A stretch of 56,317 nucleotides of DNA from Symsagittifera roscoffensis (taxonomy: Eukaryota > Xenacoelomorpha > Acoela > Convolutidae). The notes below the pieces were generated by a model, which did not search any database, was not told the origin of the DNA, and was given only the letters and a program-made list of their open reading frames with translations. Of this stretch, positions 20,275 through 29,857 are shown piece after piece. The DNA is taken from positions 1 through 56,317 of the forward strand of contig NW_026971385.1 of the NCBI RefSeq assembly GCF_963678635.1. Reading direction: 5' to 3'. The translations under genes were made by a program, and so were the position numbers. Each line of letters opens with the position of its first letter. Within the stretch, counting starts at the first letter, position 1.

Positions 20275-22397
20275 TCCTCATGGACATCGAACATGAGTTG
20301 AGAGCCATGGATCAGGCCAGACTGACCACGGACGGCATCCACTTTGACAGTATCGAAGGACAAGCTTGGTTGAATCGAGTCTTCCAAGAGCGGTTGGACG
20401 AGCTTGAAGCAGAACTCTTTGACACAGGAGTGCTGAAGGAAGAAGGAACAGTGAGTGACGCGGTAATTACCACCTTTGTGCCTCCTAGCTTGGAAACACG
20501 CTTGGGTACGGTCTCGGCCGTCACGAACTACAGGCAAAAAAGCTCCAGCGAACCAGGTCAAAGAACAGACGTACAGGATCGATTGGGAGAAGCACCGATG
20601 AGGAGGACCATTCAGCCTAGGAGAAGAATAGGACCTGTCAACCCAATCGAAGAGACAGCAGGCACATCTAGATCGGACACTAGATCGGAGACGACAAGTA
20701 CCAGTCGAGAGGAGAGACCGAGCAGAGGCTCATTGATGTGGTCAAGACCCATACCGTCTCCCTGGCATATATACAAAGACGAACTAATGAAGCTGGATCT
20801 CCAGAGAGTAAGCTTCATCGAAGATGCAAGGAGGATGCTGAATGGAGCGACGCTATCCGTCAACAGATTGTACTCGATAACCGGCGTAGACTTGTTGATA
20901 GCCGCTAGCATAAAATTCAGCTCCACGACGGCCTTGAGATTTGCTGACTTGGAGGGACTGCCCTCTAACAACACGATGGGACCAGTGAATGCGAGACCGT
21001 TGCAAGATGTGAGACTGAATCATGATGAGGGGAATCGTGAAGAGAGACCAGGAAGATTCCTGACGACGACAGCGCCGATTGGACAACACGTGAAGATATT
21101 CAGGCAGCTGACGACACCCCCTGGTCATGTGAAAGAAAGAGTGTACCCAAAACTAGTGAATCAAGATGGTGATGCCCAAAGATATGGCGGATTGACAGCG
21201 ATAAAGAAAGATGAGACCATCTTCGCCGCCTATGACAAAGCAGAGATGAGGAAGGCCAAGATTATGGTAGTAGCGAATTCAGAGTTCGTGTACACCTCCA
21301 AGTCTTTGTTTTGGCCGGACGTCATAACGTTGGCAGCGGTCGACCTGGACCTACTGCAATCAGTATCTTTCGCTGTAGGGGTACAAAGGCAGACGGACAT
21401 GAATCCAATTACGATTGTGTTTGCTGGCATCAATGACCATCTACACAGTAGAGGTTTTCTGAGCAGACTCAGAGATCCTACAACAGCAGAGAATGCTGTA
21501 TGGCCAGCGATAAAAGACATCCTTGAGTCGATGGGTGAAGTGGTGGATGCGACGAAGGAGGGGTCATTCAATAAAGTGACACTAAGAGTAGTATTCGCGT
21601 TGTCTCCGGGAGATGCACATCTCCCGGATGGACTGAAATTCGTGTATGCGATTGTGGCCTTACTTTCGGAAGGAAAATATGATGTGATCATATCAGCCCC
21701 GAATCGCATGATAGAAATGGAGAACCTGAGGCCACTTAAGGCTGAACTGCCTGCAGTATGGTCAGATATCTCAAACGCGATGAGAGGATTGAAGGACCAC
21801 GCGCTACACATGTTAGTGTTGGACGAGGTGTTGGGGTTGGAACTGTCCAATTTCAGTCGGCAACTCAAACTGAAGTCGGGAATAGACGACGACCATCGAG
21901 TGATTGCGGCAATGTCCAACGACTTGTGGTTCCGAGCAATGGAGGTGGCAGGTGAAGGCACAAGAAGGAAAAATTCACTGGAGACGAGAGCTCATCTGGA
22001 GGCGATGGTTCTGAGAACCAAGCCGGAAGCCAACCAGTGGCTACACCTGAATCCTAGAGTAGCGGCATTGGGTGCAGATGCTTTTGAGCAAGGCCCTATG
22101 ATGATCACCAAGACACATGCCTACTTGTTGAAGGAGGTGAACCTGGCGGAAAATGCCGGAGAAAAGACTGCTGAGTTTGTAAACAGAATGTGTCAGATTA
22201 CTCTGGAAACCTTCTGGACCCAGGAAGTGAAAGGACAGGAGGGTTTTGAAAGGACAGACAGCTTGTTAGAAGGGTTGGGAGCCGGATGGACCGCGTCCTT
22301 CTTGGCAAAAGTTTACCCGAAAGTCTCGCACTACTTGATAAAAGAATTCCTCCAAGCAGTAGTGAAAGTATCGATAGTGGAACTAATAGCCTTGTAG
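20271..22397 (+). pseudogene. SGNH block V plus long accessory region
   Basis: Frame overlapping the previous ORF's stop in an ATGA (ATG 20271, TGA 20272). Residues 19-40 from this ATG carry TTDGIHFDS (Asp21, His24), the SGNH block V missing upstream, so I read the overlap as a break within one protein rather than two genes. The open frame extends further upstream to 20088, but that part is a shadow. A charged linker (60-160) is followed by an alpha/beta region of unknown function (about 210-560). That region contains VFAGINDHL near residue 387, loosely like an SGNH block III but without a matching Ser block. The frame ends at TAG 22395; the same frame continues to 22568. No membrane segments are seen. 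Confidence 0.75.
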
Positions 22398-22568
22398 GTG
22401 ACATTTGGAGCAGAAAGTTTCATGAAGGGACCGGCGATACTGCTCACCGATGGAATACAGAACCTGCGGCTAGACGGACTTCTGACATTGATTGCAATTA
22501 CCCACGGATACTTGGGAGGACTAATGAAACTGGCACGTTGTCCAGAGCAGATGAGACAGAGAGAGTGA
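22398..22568 (+). pseudogene. Continuation of the accessory protein after TAG
   Basis: Directly after the TAG at 22395-22397 the same frame stays open for 56 codons to TGA 22566, with a composition like a folded protein (GPAILLTDGIQNL, GLLTLIAITHGYLGGL). A different frame (from 22286) also overlaps it, but it is Arg/Thr/Ser-rich and looks like a shadow until about 22569, where it becomes the protein-like one. TAG therefore looks like a lesion, followed by a frameshift near 22560. Confidence 0.55.
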
Positions 22569-22981
22569 GGAACTTGGATATGAAGAAATCCACGGACTCG
22601 TGGAACAAGATAAGAGATCTGAGACACACCCTTATCCAGTATCTCTTACAACAAAATCGCTTTGGAACGGGAGAAGTTGCGACGATTGAAAGAGAGGAGG
22701 ATGTTAGACGACATGTTGGAGGCATGCCGCTGTTAACTGATCTGAGTTTGGCTATGAGAACCGATCCCTTGGCGCTGATCAGAGGAGTCACGGAGTTCGT
22801 GACAGTGATCTATGGACCAGCAGTCACGTTTGCGTTCCCTGACGTTAAAGTGGAAGCATATAGGAGGTCGCTGCTCATTTCGGCAGTGGACGGTAGTACA
22901 CTGAACTGGTGTGAGCAGCACACATTGCGGGAGCTCATGAGTGAAGATCTGTTATTTGCGAAATGTCGGAGCCAGAGATGA
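22569..22981 (+). pseudogene. Accessory protein segment
   Basis: Reads as folded helical protein (DSWNKIRDLRH, PLLTDLSLAMRTDPL, FVTVIYGPAVTFAF) ending in CRSQR and TGA at 22979. It probably continues the protein of 20271-22568 through a frameshift. No family recognised. An overlapping short frame starting at ATG 22963 takes over at its end. Confidence 0.55.
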
Positions 22982-23067
22982 CCGTCATCAATTTTGACGA
23001 TCACTTCCGTGATCGCATGGGAGAAGTAGAGAGAGGACACATCGAGGAATCTGAGACCCTAAGATAA
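22963..23067 (+). pseudogene. Short bridging frame (34 codons)
   Basis: ATG at 22963 overlaps the TGA of the preceding segment by 19 bases. It encodes an acidic peptide beginning MSEPEMTVINFDDHF and ends in TAA at 23065. It bridges the segments in the frame that is lost on either side, so it is either a frame-shifted part of the same long protein or the start of the next gene. I cannot decide. Confidence 0.35.
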
Positions 23068-23905
23068 AACGAATGGTGAAATAACCAGAGTGCCTCGTCT
23101 CACTGCAGCATATCACAAAGTGAGAGAAGAGACGAAGGACTGGGGCGATTACAAGAAGCTGCCGGAGGCAATCCCTGAATTCCCTCTGATAAGAAGGATG
23201 TTGCTCGGAGCAGTCTCCGTGGTACAAACTCCTAGGTTGAGAGCATTCGAAACCAATGAAAGGAGAGTAGGGAATTTCGTGGGAACGATGGATCCATATT
23301 TTGTAGGGAGAGATGCCGCCGTGTTACAATACACACGATTTGCATACACGGATCAAGCGACGAGAAGGCGAATAAGCAACGCCGCGACTCCCAAGCCTGG
23401 AAGATTTGATGAGGAGTGGAAGGGGTTAGGTTTAGCTCCGATGAGGATGAGAGGCAGGACCGAATTGCCTGAAGCCTCATTAATCCTGCCTATTGTAAAA
23501 CAGGAGATGAAAGTGGGAGGAATACTGCAGACGAGAACCTTCCTAGCACCCTTCGGCTGCGAAGAAATCAAAGTGGTCCATGGAGAAGAGGAAGATAAAT
23601 CGGCCGGTACATTGCTCACACCGAGATTCCATGCAGAAGCCGACAATGACGAACAAGGACCATTGATCCCGAACAAGGATAAGTCAGAAAGAGATGACGG
23701 ACAGGGTGGAGGTCGTCAAACCGAAGAACCCATGCAACAAGATCAAGCTGGTGGGAAGACGACAGGGCATCGACAAGAGGAACATCCAGCCTGGATTTCA
23801 ATATCTTCAGTGATCTTGAGAACAATGCAGATACGTTGGAAACGACTGAGCCAGCGGATGAAGGCATCTCGACACTGGAGCCTCCGTCAGCCTTTATGGA
23901 AATGA
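23068..23905 (+). pseudogene. Accessory protein segment of unknown function
   Basis: Open frame with protein-like content up to about residue 220 (LTAAYHKVREETKDW, EFPLIRRMLLGAVSVV, VGTMDPYFVGRDAAV, LAPFGCEEIKVVHGEEED), then a charged linker. The last ~50 codons before TGA 23903 look like a shadow, because from about 23740 the frame one base upstream reads as an acidic linker. No known domain. The predicted start near 23090 is not an ATG, and nothing shows this to be an independent gene. Confidence 0.5.
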
Positions 23906-24017
23906 AACGGAATTTGCCGGAGAGCAGCTCTCCTGGCAATTCAAGAAATAACGACCAGAGAATCCTCATGGAATCACCTCGGAGGAGAAGAATGAGGCTT
24001 CAGCCAGAGTACTTTTT
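23740..24017 (+). pseudogene. Acidic linker segment, shifted frame
   Basis: From about 23740 this frame reads an acidic Ser/Thr/Glu-rich linker (DFNIFSDLENNAD, ETTEPADEGISTLEPP) and then a basic patch (ESPRRRRMRLQPEYFF). It loses phase at the T7 run around 24011-24017, after which the downstream frame takes over. The run is a typical place for a one-base indel. Confidence 0.5.
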
Positions 24018-24527
24018 TTGGGAACGCTGCCCGAAGAAGAATGGGAAGTACATCACCGCGACCACGAGAGTAGGACGGGATGCAAACTCGACAGAGTGGC
24101 GTTTATGGAAGAAGTCTGGACCGTGGTTCAAAGATATGGGACCCAGTCTATTCTGAAAACGGGTCTCAACCAACCCTTGATGAGAGAAGTACTTGACAAG
24201 CTTGATGATTGTGAAGGGAGACTGAGTGAGTTGTTGATCGACTCAGCCACTGATGAAAGTGAAGCGAATTCTCCCATCAAGATGACACCGCAGGACGATG
24301 AAGGAGAGGTGGTGTATCTGTCAAGAACCAGGAGAGGGACGATGCGATCAAAATTGGTGATTGATAGAATCAATGCGATGAAAATGAAGTTGGGCAGCAG
24401 AGTGATGCCGAGGAGAGTTGGAAAGACGAAGGTGGATTCAGAAATATCTATGAAAGCTGGTAACTCAGCGAAAAGGAAACGAGTAGAGGAGGTCATGGAT
24501 TTGGGGCAAGGTGTCTGGCGCAGATAA
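24018..24527 (+). pseudogene. Accessory protein segment homologous to 32955-33473
   Basis: 169 codons to TAA (24525). The first half has a helical block, GTLPEEEWE...MEEVWTVVQRYG...ILKTGLNQPLMREVL, with a clear counterpart in the minus-strand relative at 33473-32955 (FLDTLDEKAWREI...KEELWDTVVKFG...LLGTGLAEKARKEL). Shared Leu, Trp and Gly positions between two diverged copies show that this was real coding sequence. The second half is a Lys/Arg-rich tail. Function unknown. Confidence 0.7.
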
Positions 24528-24546
24528 AAAGTAAACTGATATAGCG

Positions 24547-25293
24547 ATGGTGCCACCCATTCTCATGGCGGGGATAAAGTCAACCGGTTATAAATCCAAA
24601 AGGAGTGACCGCACTCTGACTGGAGCAACCTTAGAAATGGAAATGCTCAGCCAATGTGGAGAGAGCAAAATGAAAGACTTCAAGCCATCTTCCATGAATC
24701 ATGGAAAGGGAAGTGTCGCAGGACAACTAACACCAGTGGAATACAACCGACTGACAGTGTCGGAGACTGTGTCGATAGATGAACCCATCGGTGGATAGAT
24801 GGAGATGTTAGAATACCGAAACTCGGCTAGAGGGTATGTAATGGCCCTGGAAGACGAAAAAGCCATGGAGGGTTATCTGGAAACGATGTTGCAAGGCACC
24901 ACCCTCAAGCAGAAGGCGTACGGGACTTTAATTTTGTCTGACATACAGGCAGAAACGATGGAGCAGTTGGTGAGCCTTCCATGGAAAGCAGTAGTATTAA
25001 GGTATTTCGAAGAAGAAATGAGGACTACGCCAAGAATACATGCTCTCGTGGCAGTGCCTTACGTAAGAACAGAGTTACAACTCAGGTTCGCCTGGTGCAT
25101 GATGGGACTGACTCGCGAAGAATATGATTCAGCAGAAAGGAAGAGATCAAAAGAGGAGAAGGTTTTCCCTATGACAAACCTGAGGGATCTGATAGTCCAG
25201 GAGGGAGCAGCAGTAGAAGCGGAGAGACGCTCTCTGTTTCATTCGATTCCTGATAGAGCAGATTTCAGTACCTGCATTAAACACCTGTGTTAA
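24547..25293 (+). pseudogene. Accessory protein segment with in-frame TAG
   Basis: One frame interrupted by a TAG at 24796-24798 that is immediately followed by ATG. The relative at 32692-32312 (minus) reads through the equivalent position without a stop (RNTARAWWMALETMKELE against RNSARGYVMALEDEKAME), so the TAG is probably a point mutation. Further on, VPYVRTELQLRFAWCMMGL aligns with LFVRTAGQLMFAWSLLGI in the relative (32299-31766). The frame ends at TAA 25291. From about 25250 the +1 frame (QISVPALNTCVKMLKEG) is the protein-like one, marking another frameshift. Confidence 0.7.
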
Positions 25294-25294
25294 A

Positions 25295-27565
25295 ATGTTG
25301 AAGGAAGGCGATGAGCGAGCAAAAGCCTTATTCTTGCTAGCACTGCTGAATATGCAGCAAAGTAAACCGATGAGGGTGAACATGAAAGAACCCGAGGAAT
25401 TAGAACCCATGAAAAAGATAGACGAAATCAGGAGGTTCTCAAACAAGGAGCTGAGACTTACTAAAGAATCTATGGGAGCATTGCCGAAATCCAGTGAATA
25501 CTGTGGACCGATCAAGAAGAAATCGTATAGCTACGTATCCGGGATCATAGGGATAGCGTACAATCCTTTCCTGAGTGAAGACATACGCGATTGCTTCTTC
25601 GATTATGAGCAGGCGGTGTTTGTAAGGTTCTGGACGCCCAGAATGGTAACGATTAAGAGCGTTAACAATCCACAGGCCAAATTGGGACTGGTCTTGGAGG
25701 AAGAGGTGACCGCACCTTCAGTACCAAAATCCGACAAAAGAGTGGAGTTTGGGTTGGGATTCTCAGATGAATTACTGAGAACGAGCTTGATGGCAGTGTG
25801 GGAATTGATGAGGCCATCATGGTGTCCTAGTCCAAACGCTGACTCAATATTACGGGCGACACAAGGCGTACAGAGGGAACTGAATGCAGACTGTAACCTG
25901 CGTGACCTCAACATCATATATAATGTGATGATAACGGCCTCTAAGAGCAACGGAGAAGATAAAGTGAAGTTGCCTGGCTGGGGACCAGAAGACTGGGTCA
26001 AACCTGGTAGCTGTCTGGCGGAAGTCTGTGGACTGGAGGGTCACGTTTGTGGAGGTCTGGACTGTGTGAAGACCCTGGAGAAACAACACAAGCAATTGAC
26101 GGTATTGTTTGGAAACGTAGTGATGAAAGCAAGAACAGAAACGGAACTGATAGCAGATTGCCATGGAGGAACCGATGTGAATCTAGTGACTGCACTAGGA
26201 TTCTACAGCATGTTTGGTTCCTTAGAGTCACTATTGAATCTAGAACAGAAACATGAGATGGTCACAGCCATCAGTGTAGAAATGTTCCCAGGAGTCCTGC
26301 AGACTGAGCAGAAATACATAGGAAAATGGAGGGAAGCAATCGAGACGGAAATGAACATTAGACACAGTGAGACTTATTGTAGACCATCAGGAGCACGATA
26401 TTTGGTGGGTTCAACGTTGGCTCCAATGTGCAAGAGCAGATACCCTGTACATTTCGTAGCTGTGGACGTGAAGAGTACAAGAACGATTGTGGATCAAGCC
26501 TTCTCAGTGCTGAAGTGTGTGAGACTGGCGAGAATGTCCGAGAAGTCATACGAGTTGCTATGCAAGATGTTCTCAGCAGTTCCAGAGAGAACCAAAGAAG
26601 AATTGGAGTCAATACTAGGAAAGAAGTTCATGGGATATGTGAGCGGGAACTTCAGTGACTTCGAGAGCCAGAAACAGAGAGGATCAACTGTCACAGATTA
26701 CAATGCAGTAGATGAGAATGATGAAGTCCACCGAGTGATGATGGAAGTGGAACCGTTACTGGAAGCTTCGGGAAAACGTAATTGGAGGAGCATCATGTTG
26801 ACACATGACGAGTTTCCTTGCCACTGCTTGCTGCAGACCTGGTGGTATCCCAAGCGTAGTAATCTGATGTTGATCTGGGTCTCTGAAGAGCTGCTCTTCA
26901 TGGGTTTACCAGATTCATCACAGCCCGTAACAATAGTGATAGTGGGAGTTATGATGGCGATACGATGGCTGGAAGCTCATGTGAGAGAAAATAACAGGCA
27001 GGAGGCACCGACGAGAGAACAGTTGCGGAAGTTAGATTGTCTAAAAGATTTAGATCTTTTTGAGACAATGTGCAAAGTTCTAAACATTCCGATGGAAGTG
27101 AAGAAGATATGGGCAAGAAAACGATTGATGCCATGGTTCAGAACTAACATGACTGCATGGTTGTACAAGTATGCGAAAAAGCATATGTCGAAGCATGGCA
27201 GAGTGTACAGTGAATATCAGCTGGACATTGGAGCAGGAGCTTTTAAGCGAGCTCTCGTGACTCATCGGAATGCAGTGACAACCGCTGTGAAAAGAATTTC
27301 CAGGACGAGTGAACGTAGTGGAAAGGAGAAAGCAGAGATGCTGAAAGAAGATTTGGAGAGAAATGTGACGTTGTGTCTCCACAACAGCTTCTGCAGGAAC
27401 AGAGAATCTAACGTGGATCCGCTACCTTGCTGCAAACAGAGGGTAGAAGAGCAGAAGTGTTGGAGGACGGCTTCCAGTAGCGTCAGGATAGCTAATGATG
27501 TGTTACAAGATACGGAGACTGAGAGTGCAGAGTCAGTATCACAGGAGGAAGAAATGGAACATTGA
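25295..27565 (+). CDS. 756-residue accessory protein, unknown function
   Basis: The longest intact frame of the 3' block, from ATG 25295 to TGA 27563, probably open a little upstream in the ancestral frame. It is a soluble, mostly helical protein with no signal peptide or membrane segment. Noticeable features: a KIDEIRRFSNKEL helix (residues ~46-58), a Cys/His cluster around 245-260 (CLAEVCGLEGHVCGGLDC) that could bind zinc, ATALGF-type helices (~300-335), a YVSGNFSDF block (~447) and a very well kept HDEFPCHCLLQTWWYP block (~505-520), then a Cys-containing basic C-terminus. Related sequence is present at 1-1190 and 29858-32299, both minus strand, so the family travels with the element. I recognise no enzyme motif. 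Confidence 0.8.
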   Translation: MLKEGDERAKALFLLALLNMQQSKPMRVNMKEPEELEPMKKIDEIRRFSNKELRLTKESMGALPKSSEYCGPIKKKSYSYVSGIIGIAYNPFLSEDIRDCFFDYEQAVFVRFWTPRMVTIKSVNNPQAKLGLVLEEEVTAPSVPKSDKRVEFGLGFSDELLRTSLMAVWELMRPSWCPSPNADSILRATQGVQRELNADCNLRDLNIIYNVMITASKSNGEDKVKLPGWGPEDWVKPGSCLAEVCGLEGHVCGGLDCVKTLEKQHKQLTVLFGNVVMKARTETELIADCHGGTDVNLVTALGFYSMFGSLESLLNLEQKHEMVTAISVEMFPGVLQTEQKYIGKWREAIETEMNIRHSETYCRPSGARYLVGSTLAPMCKSRYPVHFVAVDVKSTRTIVDQAFSVLKCVRLARMSEKSYELLCKMFSAVPERTKEELESILGKKFMGYVSGNFSDFESQKQRGSTVTDYNAVDENDEVHRVMMEVEPLLEASGKRNWRSIMLTHDEFPCHCLLQTWWYPKRSNLMLIWVSEELLFMGLPDSSQPVTIVIVGVMMAIRWLEAHVRENNRQEAPTREQLRKLDCLKDLDLFETMCKVLNIPMEVKKIWARKRLMPWFRTNMTAWLYKYAKKHMSKHGRVYSEYQLDIGAGAFKRALVTHRNAVTTAVKRISRTSERSGKEKAEMLKEDLERNVTLCLHNSFCRNRESNVDPLPCCKQRVEEQKCWRTASSSVRIANDVLQDTETESAESVSQEEEMEH

Positions 27566-28384
27566 TGAATGACCGAAAAACAAGATGTAAAAGGAGATGA
27601 AATTAGAATAATTTAGAAGTTTTAGAACTTCTAAACGACGAAAATAGAAGAGAACAAAGGAGTAATGAAGGAAAAGTTAAAACTCAGAATTGTTTTATGT
27701 GTGTGAAATACTCAAGTGAGAAACCAAGCAACCAAGTTGTAATTGAAAACTGAAACATTTAGTTGAGTTTTGAAATTGTTGCATTTATAAATTTGCAATT
27801 TGATTTTAGTTGAGTGGCTTTAGAGACACTCACTTACTATTTATTTAGAAAGGCTTAAGTGAAAGAGTATATTAAAATATTCCAGCCTGCATGACTGTTT
27901 TTAATCAGCTAGGAGGACTGATCACTTTGTGGTGACATGGAAGGCTTGAGTAATCTCTCGAAGAAGGAGATTGTTTCATTGTTCTTTCTAACCACAGAGT
28001 TTCTTAGTTTTAGTATTCAGGACAATAACAAGCAAGATTTCCGAAGGGAGAAGCATAATAGGATAATTTTAGCTTGTTGGTTGGCAGGACTGTCCTGCAA
28101 GCCAACACCTTTTAAATCTAAGAGAAAAAGTTTTAATCGGGACATTGACACTGGAAGTCAGAAAATATGTTTTATCTTAGGTCATATCCTCGATGTGCAG
28201 ATTGATGAAAGAATTTGAAGGCTATAGTGATGTAGTATGATGCCATTTATGTTCTGCAGTGAGTCGATGTGACGTGGATAAAAGTAATTTCGTGCATTTT
28301 GTAAATTCTGTTCGATGACACTGTATCTATTTTACGAACATTGCGTGATTCAATGAGGACATTGACCGGACTGTCCGGGGAGTA
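27566..28384 (+). other. 3' untranslated region of the giant element
   Basis: AT-rich, about 820 bp between the last accessory stop and the 3' LTR. An open stretch at 27937-28218 (93 codons, MEGLSNLSKKEIV...) is possible but unsupported. The beginning of this UTR is conserved in the left-edge copy, around 1-100 (minus). Confidence 0.7.
28373..28384 (+). promoter_or_regulatory. 3' polypurine tract
   Basis: GTCCGGGGAGTA directly abuts the 3' LTR start (TGTGAC at 28385). The purine run GGGGAG is where plus-strand DNA synthesis is primed in retroelements. The same 16 bases including the LTR start TGTG occur in inverted orientation at 29464-29479, marking the 3' end of the older relative. Confidence 0.75.
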
Positions 28385-29305
28385 TGTGACATTCGACCAG
28401 AATGGCCAAAATGCAATCTCTGCAGAATTCGAATTTTTAGCAGCGAGCCTTCCGGATTGGTGATAATTGAGAATTAAGAACGTTATTTGAACGATTGAAC
28501 AAAACGTGAAGGTTAAAGGATTCGGAAAGTGCTGATTTTTAAATTTTCGAATTGATTACGTAACATTTCTGAGAAACGTCAGAAACGGCCATTTTGGCAG
28601 AAAAGCTAGAAAACAACAGAACAACATTAGTTGCGCGGACGATAAGTACGAAAATTGTGAGAAAAAACAATAGCAGATTGCAGGAATAGCAGTGAACACT
28701 CCGAGTTGCAACTATTGTGTCGATACAATAGTTGCAAGGCTGTTGCAGACAACGGTGAAGGGTGGAGGACAGCCTTCCGGATTAAGAAGAAGTCGAGATT
28801 AGCGAGCTTGATTCAGTGGATTCAAGAATCCGGAAGGGTTTCGGAACTGAAGCTTTTATCCTTTTAAATAAAATTTTAGCTTCTTGTCATGTCCTGAATT
28901 GAATTTAATTGACAACTAGATTCATTTTGATAAGGATGAGAAGCTAGGAGTTGGGGGAAAGGGTTGATCCATCTTCGATGGAGATGATGATTTTTATCTA
29001 CTGAACAAAAACAATAATAATTCAATAAGTAGTAGCCCTGTTTTTAGGAGTGACCTCGTGGTCTGAGGATACTGAGACCCAGCCATGAGCTCACTATTTC
29101 TGCATGTAATCTAGTTAATTTGAGTGTTTTGACCGAATCCGAAAGCAGTAACGTTTTTGTCGACCCGATGTTGGAAAAGACCACCGAAAGTACTGGCTTG
29201 GTAGAGACGGTGAAAAGCATGCAAAGCTCTGTTTAGACGTTAGCCAGTCGTCTTAAGACTTAGTTTTGTCTTCCGTCGATATGTATCTTCCGGGCGAATG
29301 TTACA
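28385..29305 (+). repeat. 3' LTR of the giant element
   Basis: 921 bp, same length and ends as the 5' LTR, with about 17 single-base differences by eye, including two adjacent changes near 29068. The 5' LTR site TATATAAAC reads AAATAAAAT here, giving an AATAAA polyadenylation-like hexamer at 28867-28872 and losing the TATA box. Confidence 0.95.
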
Positions 29306-29467
29306 TAGTTTGATTGTTCTGATCTTATTTTTCTGAGATTTTTAGTTGAGGTGAGAAAGTTGAGCATGACATGCTCAATTCACATTTTTGAAAAAATTTC
29401 ATTTTATCCAAAATCACGTTGTTCGTATTGCTGAAGGTCAAACTTCCAAATATCACCGACTGGCACA
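29306..29467 (-). repeat. Partial 3' LTR of the older relative
   Basis: Starts TGTGCC right after the shared polypurine tract on the minus strand and runs 162 bases to the junction with the giant element. Beyond TGTG it is not obviously alignable with the 921-bp LTR, so this is a diverged subfamily. The remainder should lie left of 6115. Confidence 0.6.
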
Positions 29468-29857
29468 TACTCCCCGGACTCGAGATCGATGTCCTCATCG
29501 CGTGTTGCCGTCTGCCAGTGAATCCCCAGAATGTTGAGTGTTGCTCAAGATACAGTACCAGTGGTCATTCACAGATATTTGCAGCAGACCTAACTTTATC
29601 TACAACCCAAAATTCTCAACCATGCGAAATTGTCACACTATAGCTAAACAACAATCAAAAACTGCATCCACCTGCACCTTGAGTTTCCCCTTTCCAAGCT
29701 AATGATTAAAGTTTCTTTTGTCTTCCTCAATCAGAAAATTGTCATGCAGCATATAATAGCTATATCAAATTAATAACAATATTTCGTTTCGTTAAAATTT
29801 TTTTTTTCGTGACCTCAGATTTCATCCGAGTTCACACTCGGGCCCGTTTCTTCCGTC

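Larger units (their letters stand above)
6115..29305 (+). mobile_element. Giant Ty3/gypsy LTR retrotransposon (23.2 kb) with extra 3' genes
   Basis: Two 921-bp direct repeats at 6115-7035 and 28385-29305 bound the element. It contains a 2.9-kb leader, gag-pol in the Ty3 order (protease, RT, RNase H, integrase) and about 9 kb of additional coding sequence after pol. Usual Ty3 elements are 5-10 kb, so this is more than twice the normal size. The LTRs differ at about 17 of 921 positions by eye, with no indel, so the insertion is not ancient. Both coding halves are broken by several stops and frameshifts. I see no chromodomain and no env-like signal peptide or membrane segment. There is no clear target-site duplication: only TAG (6112-6114 and 29306-29308) is shared. 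Confidence 0.95.

Noticed and set aside
13227-24798. UAG recoding in the giant element, since several in-frame stops are TAG
   Set aside because: TAA and TGA also interrupt the same proteins in frame, frameshifts are mixed in, and the relative at 32692-32312 has a sense codon where 24796 has TAG. Mutation explains all.
18673-27565. Envelope protein in the post-pol block
   Set aside because: No signal peptide, furin-like site or membrane segment is seen in any frame of the block.
6110-29310. Target-site duplication of 4-5 bp for the giant element
   Set aside because: TTTAG before and TAGTT after share only TAG, too short to count; it may have mutated or been altered at insertion.
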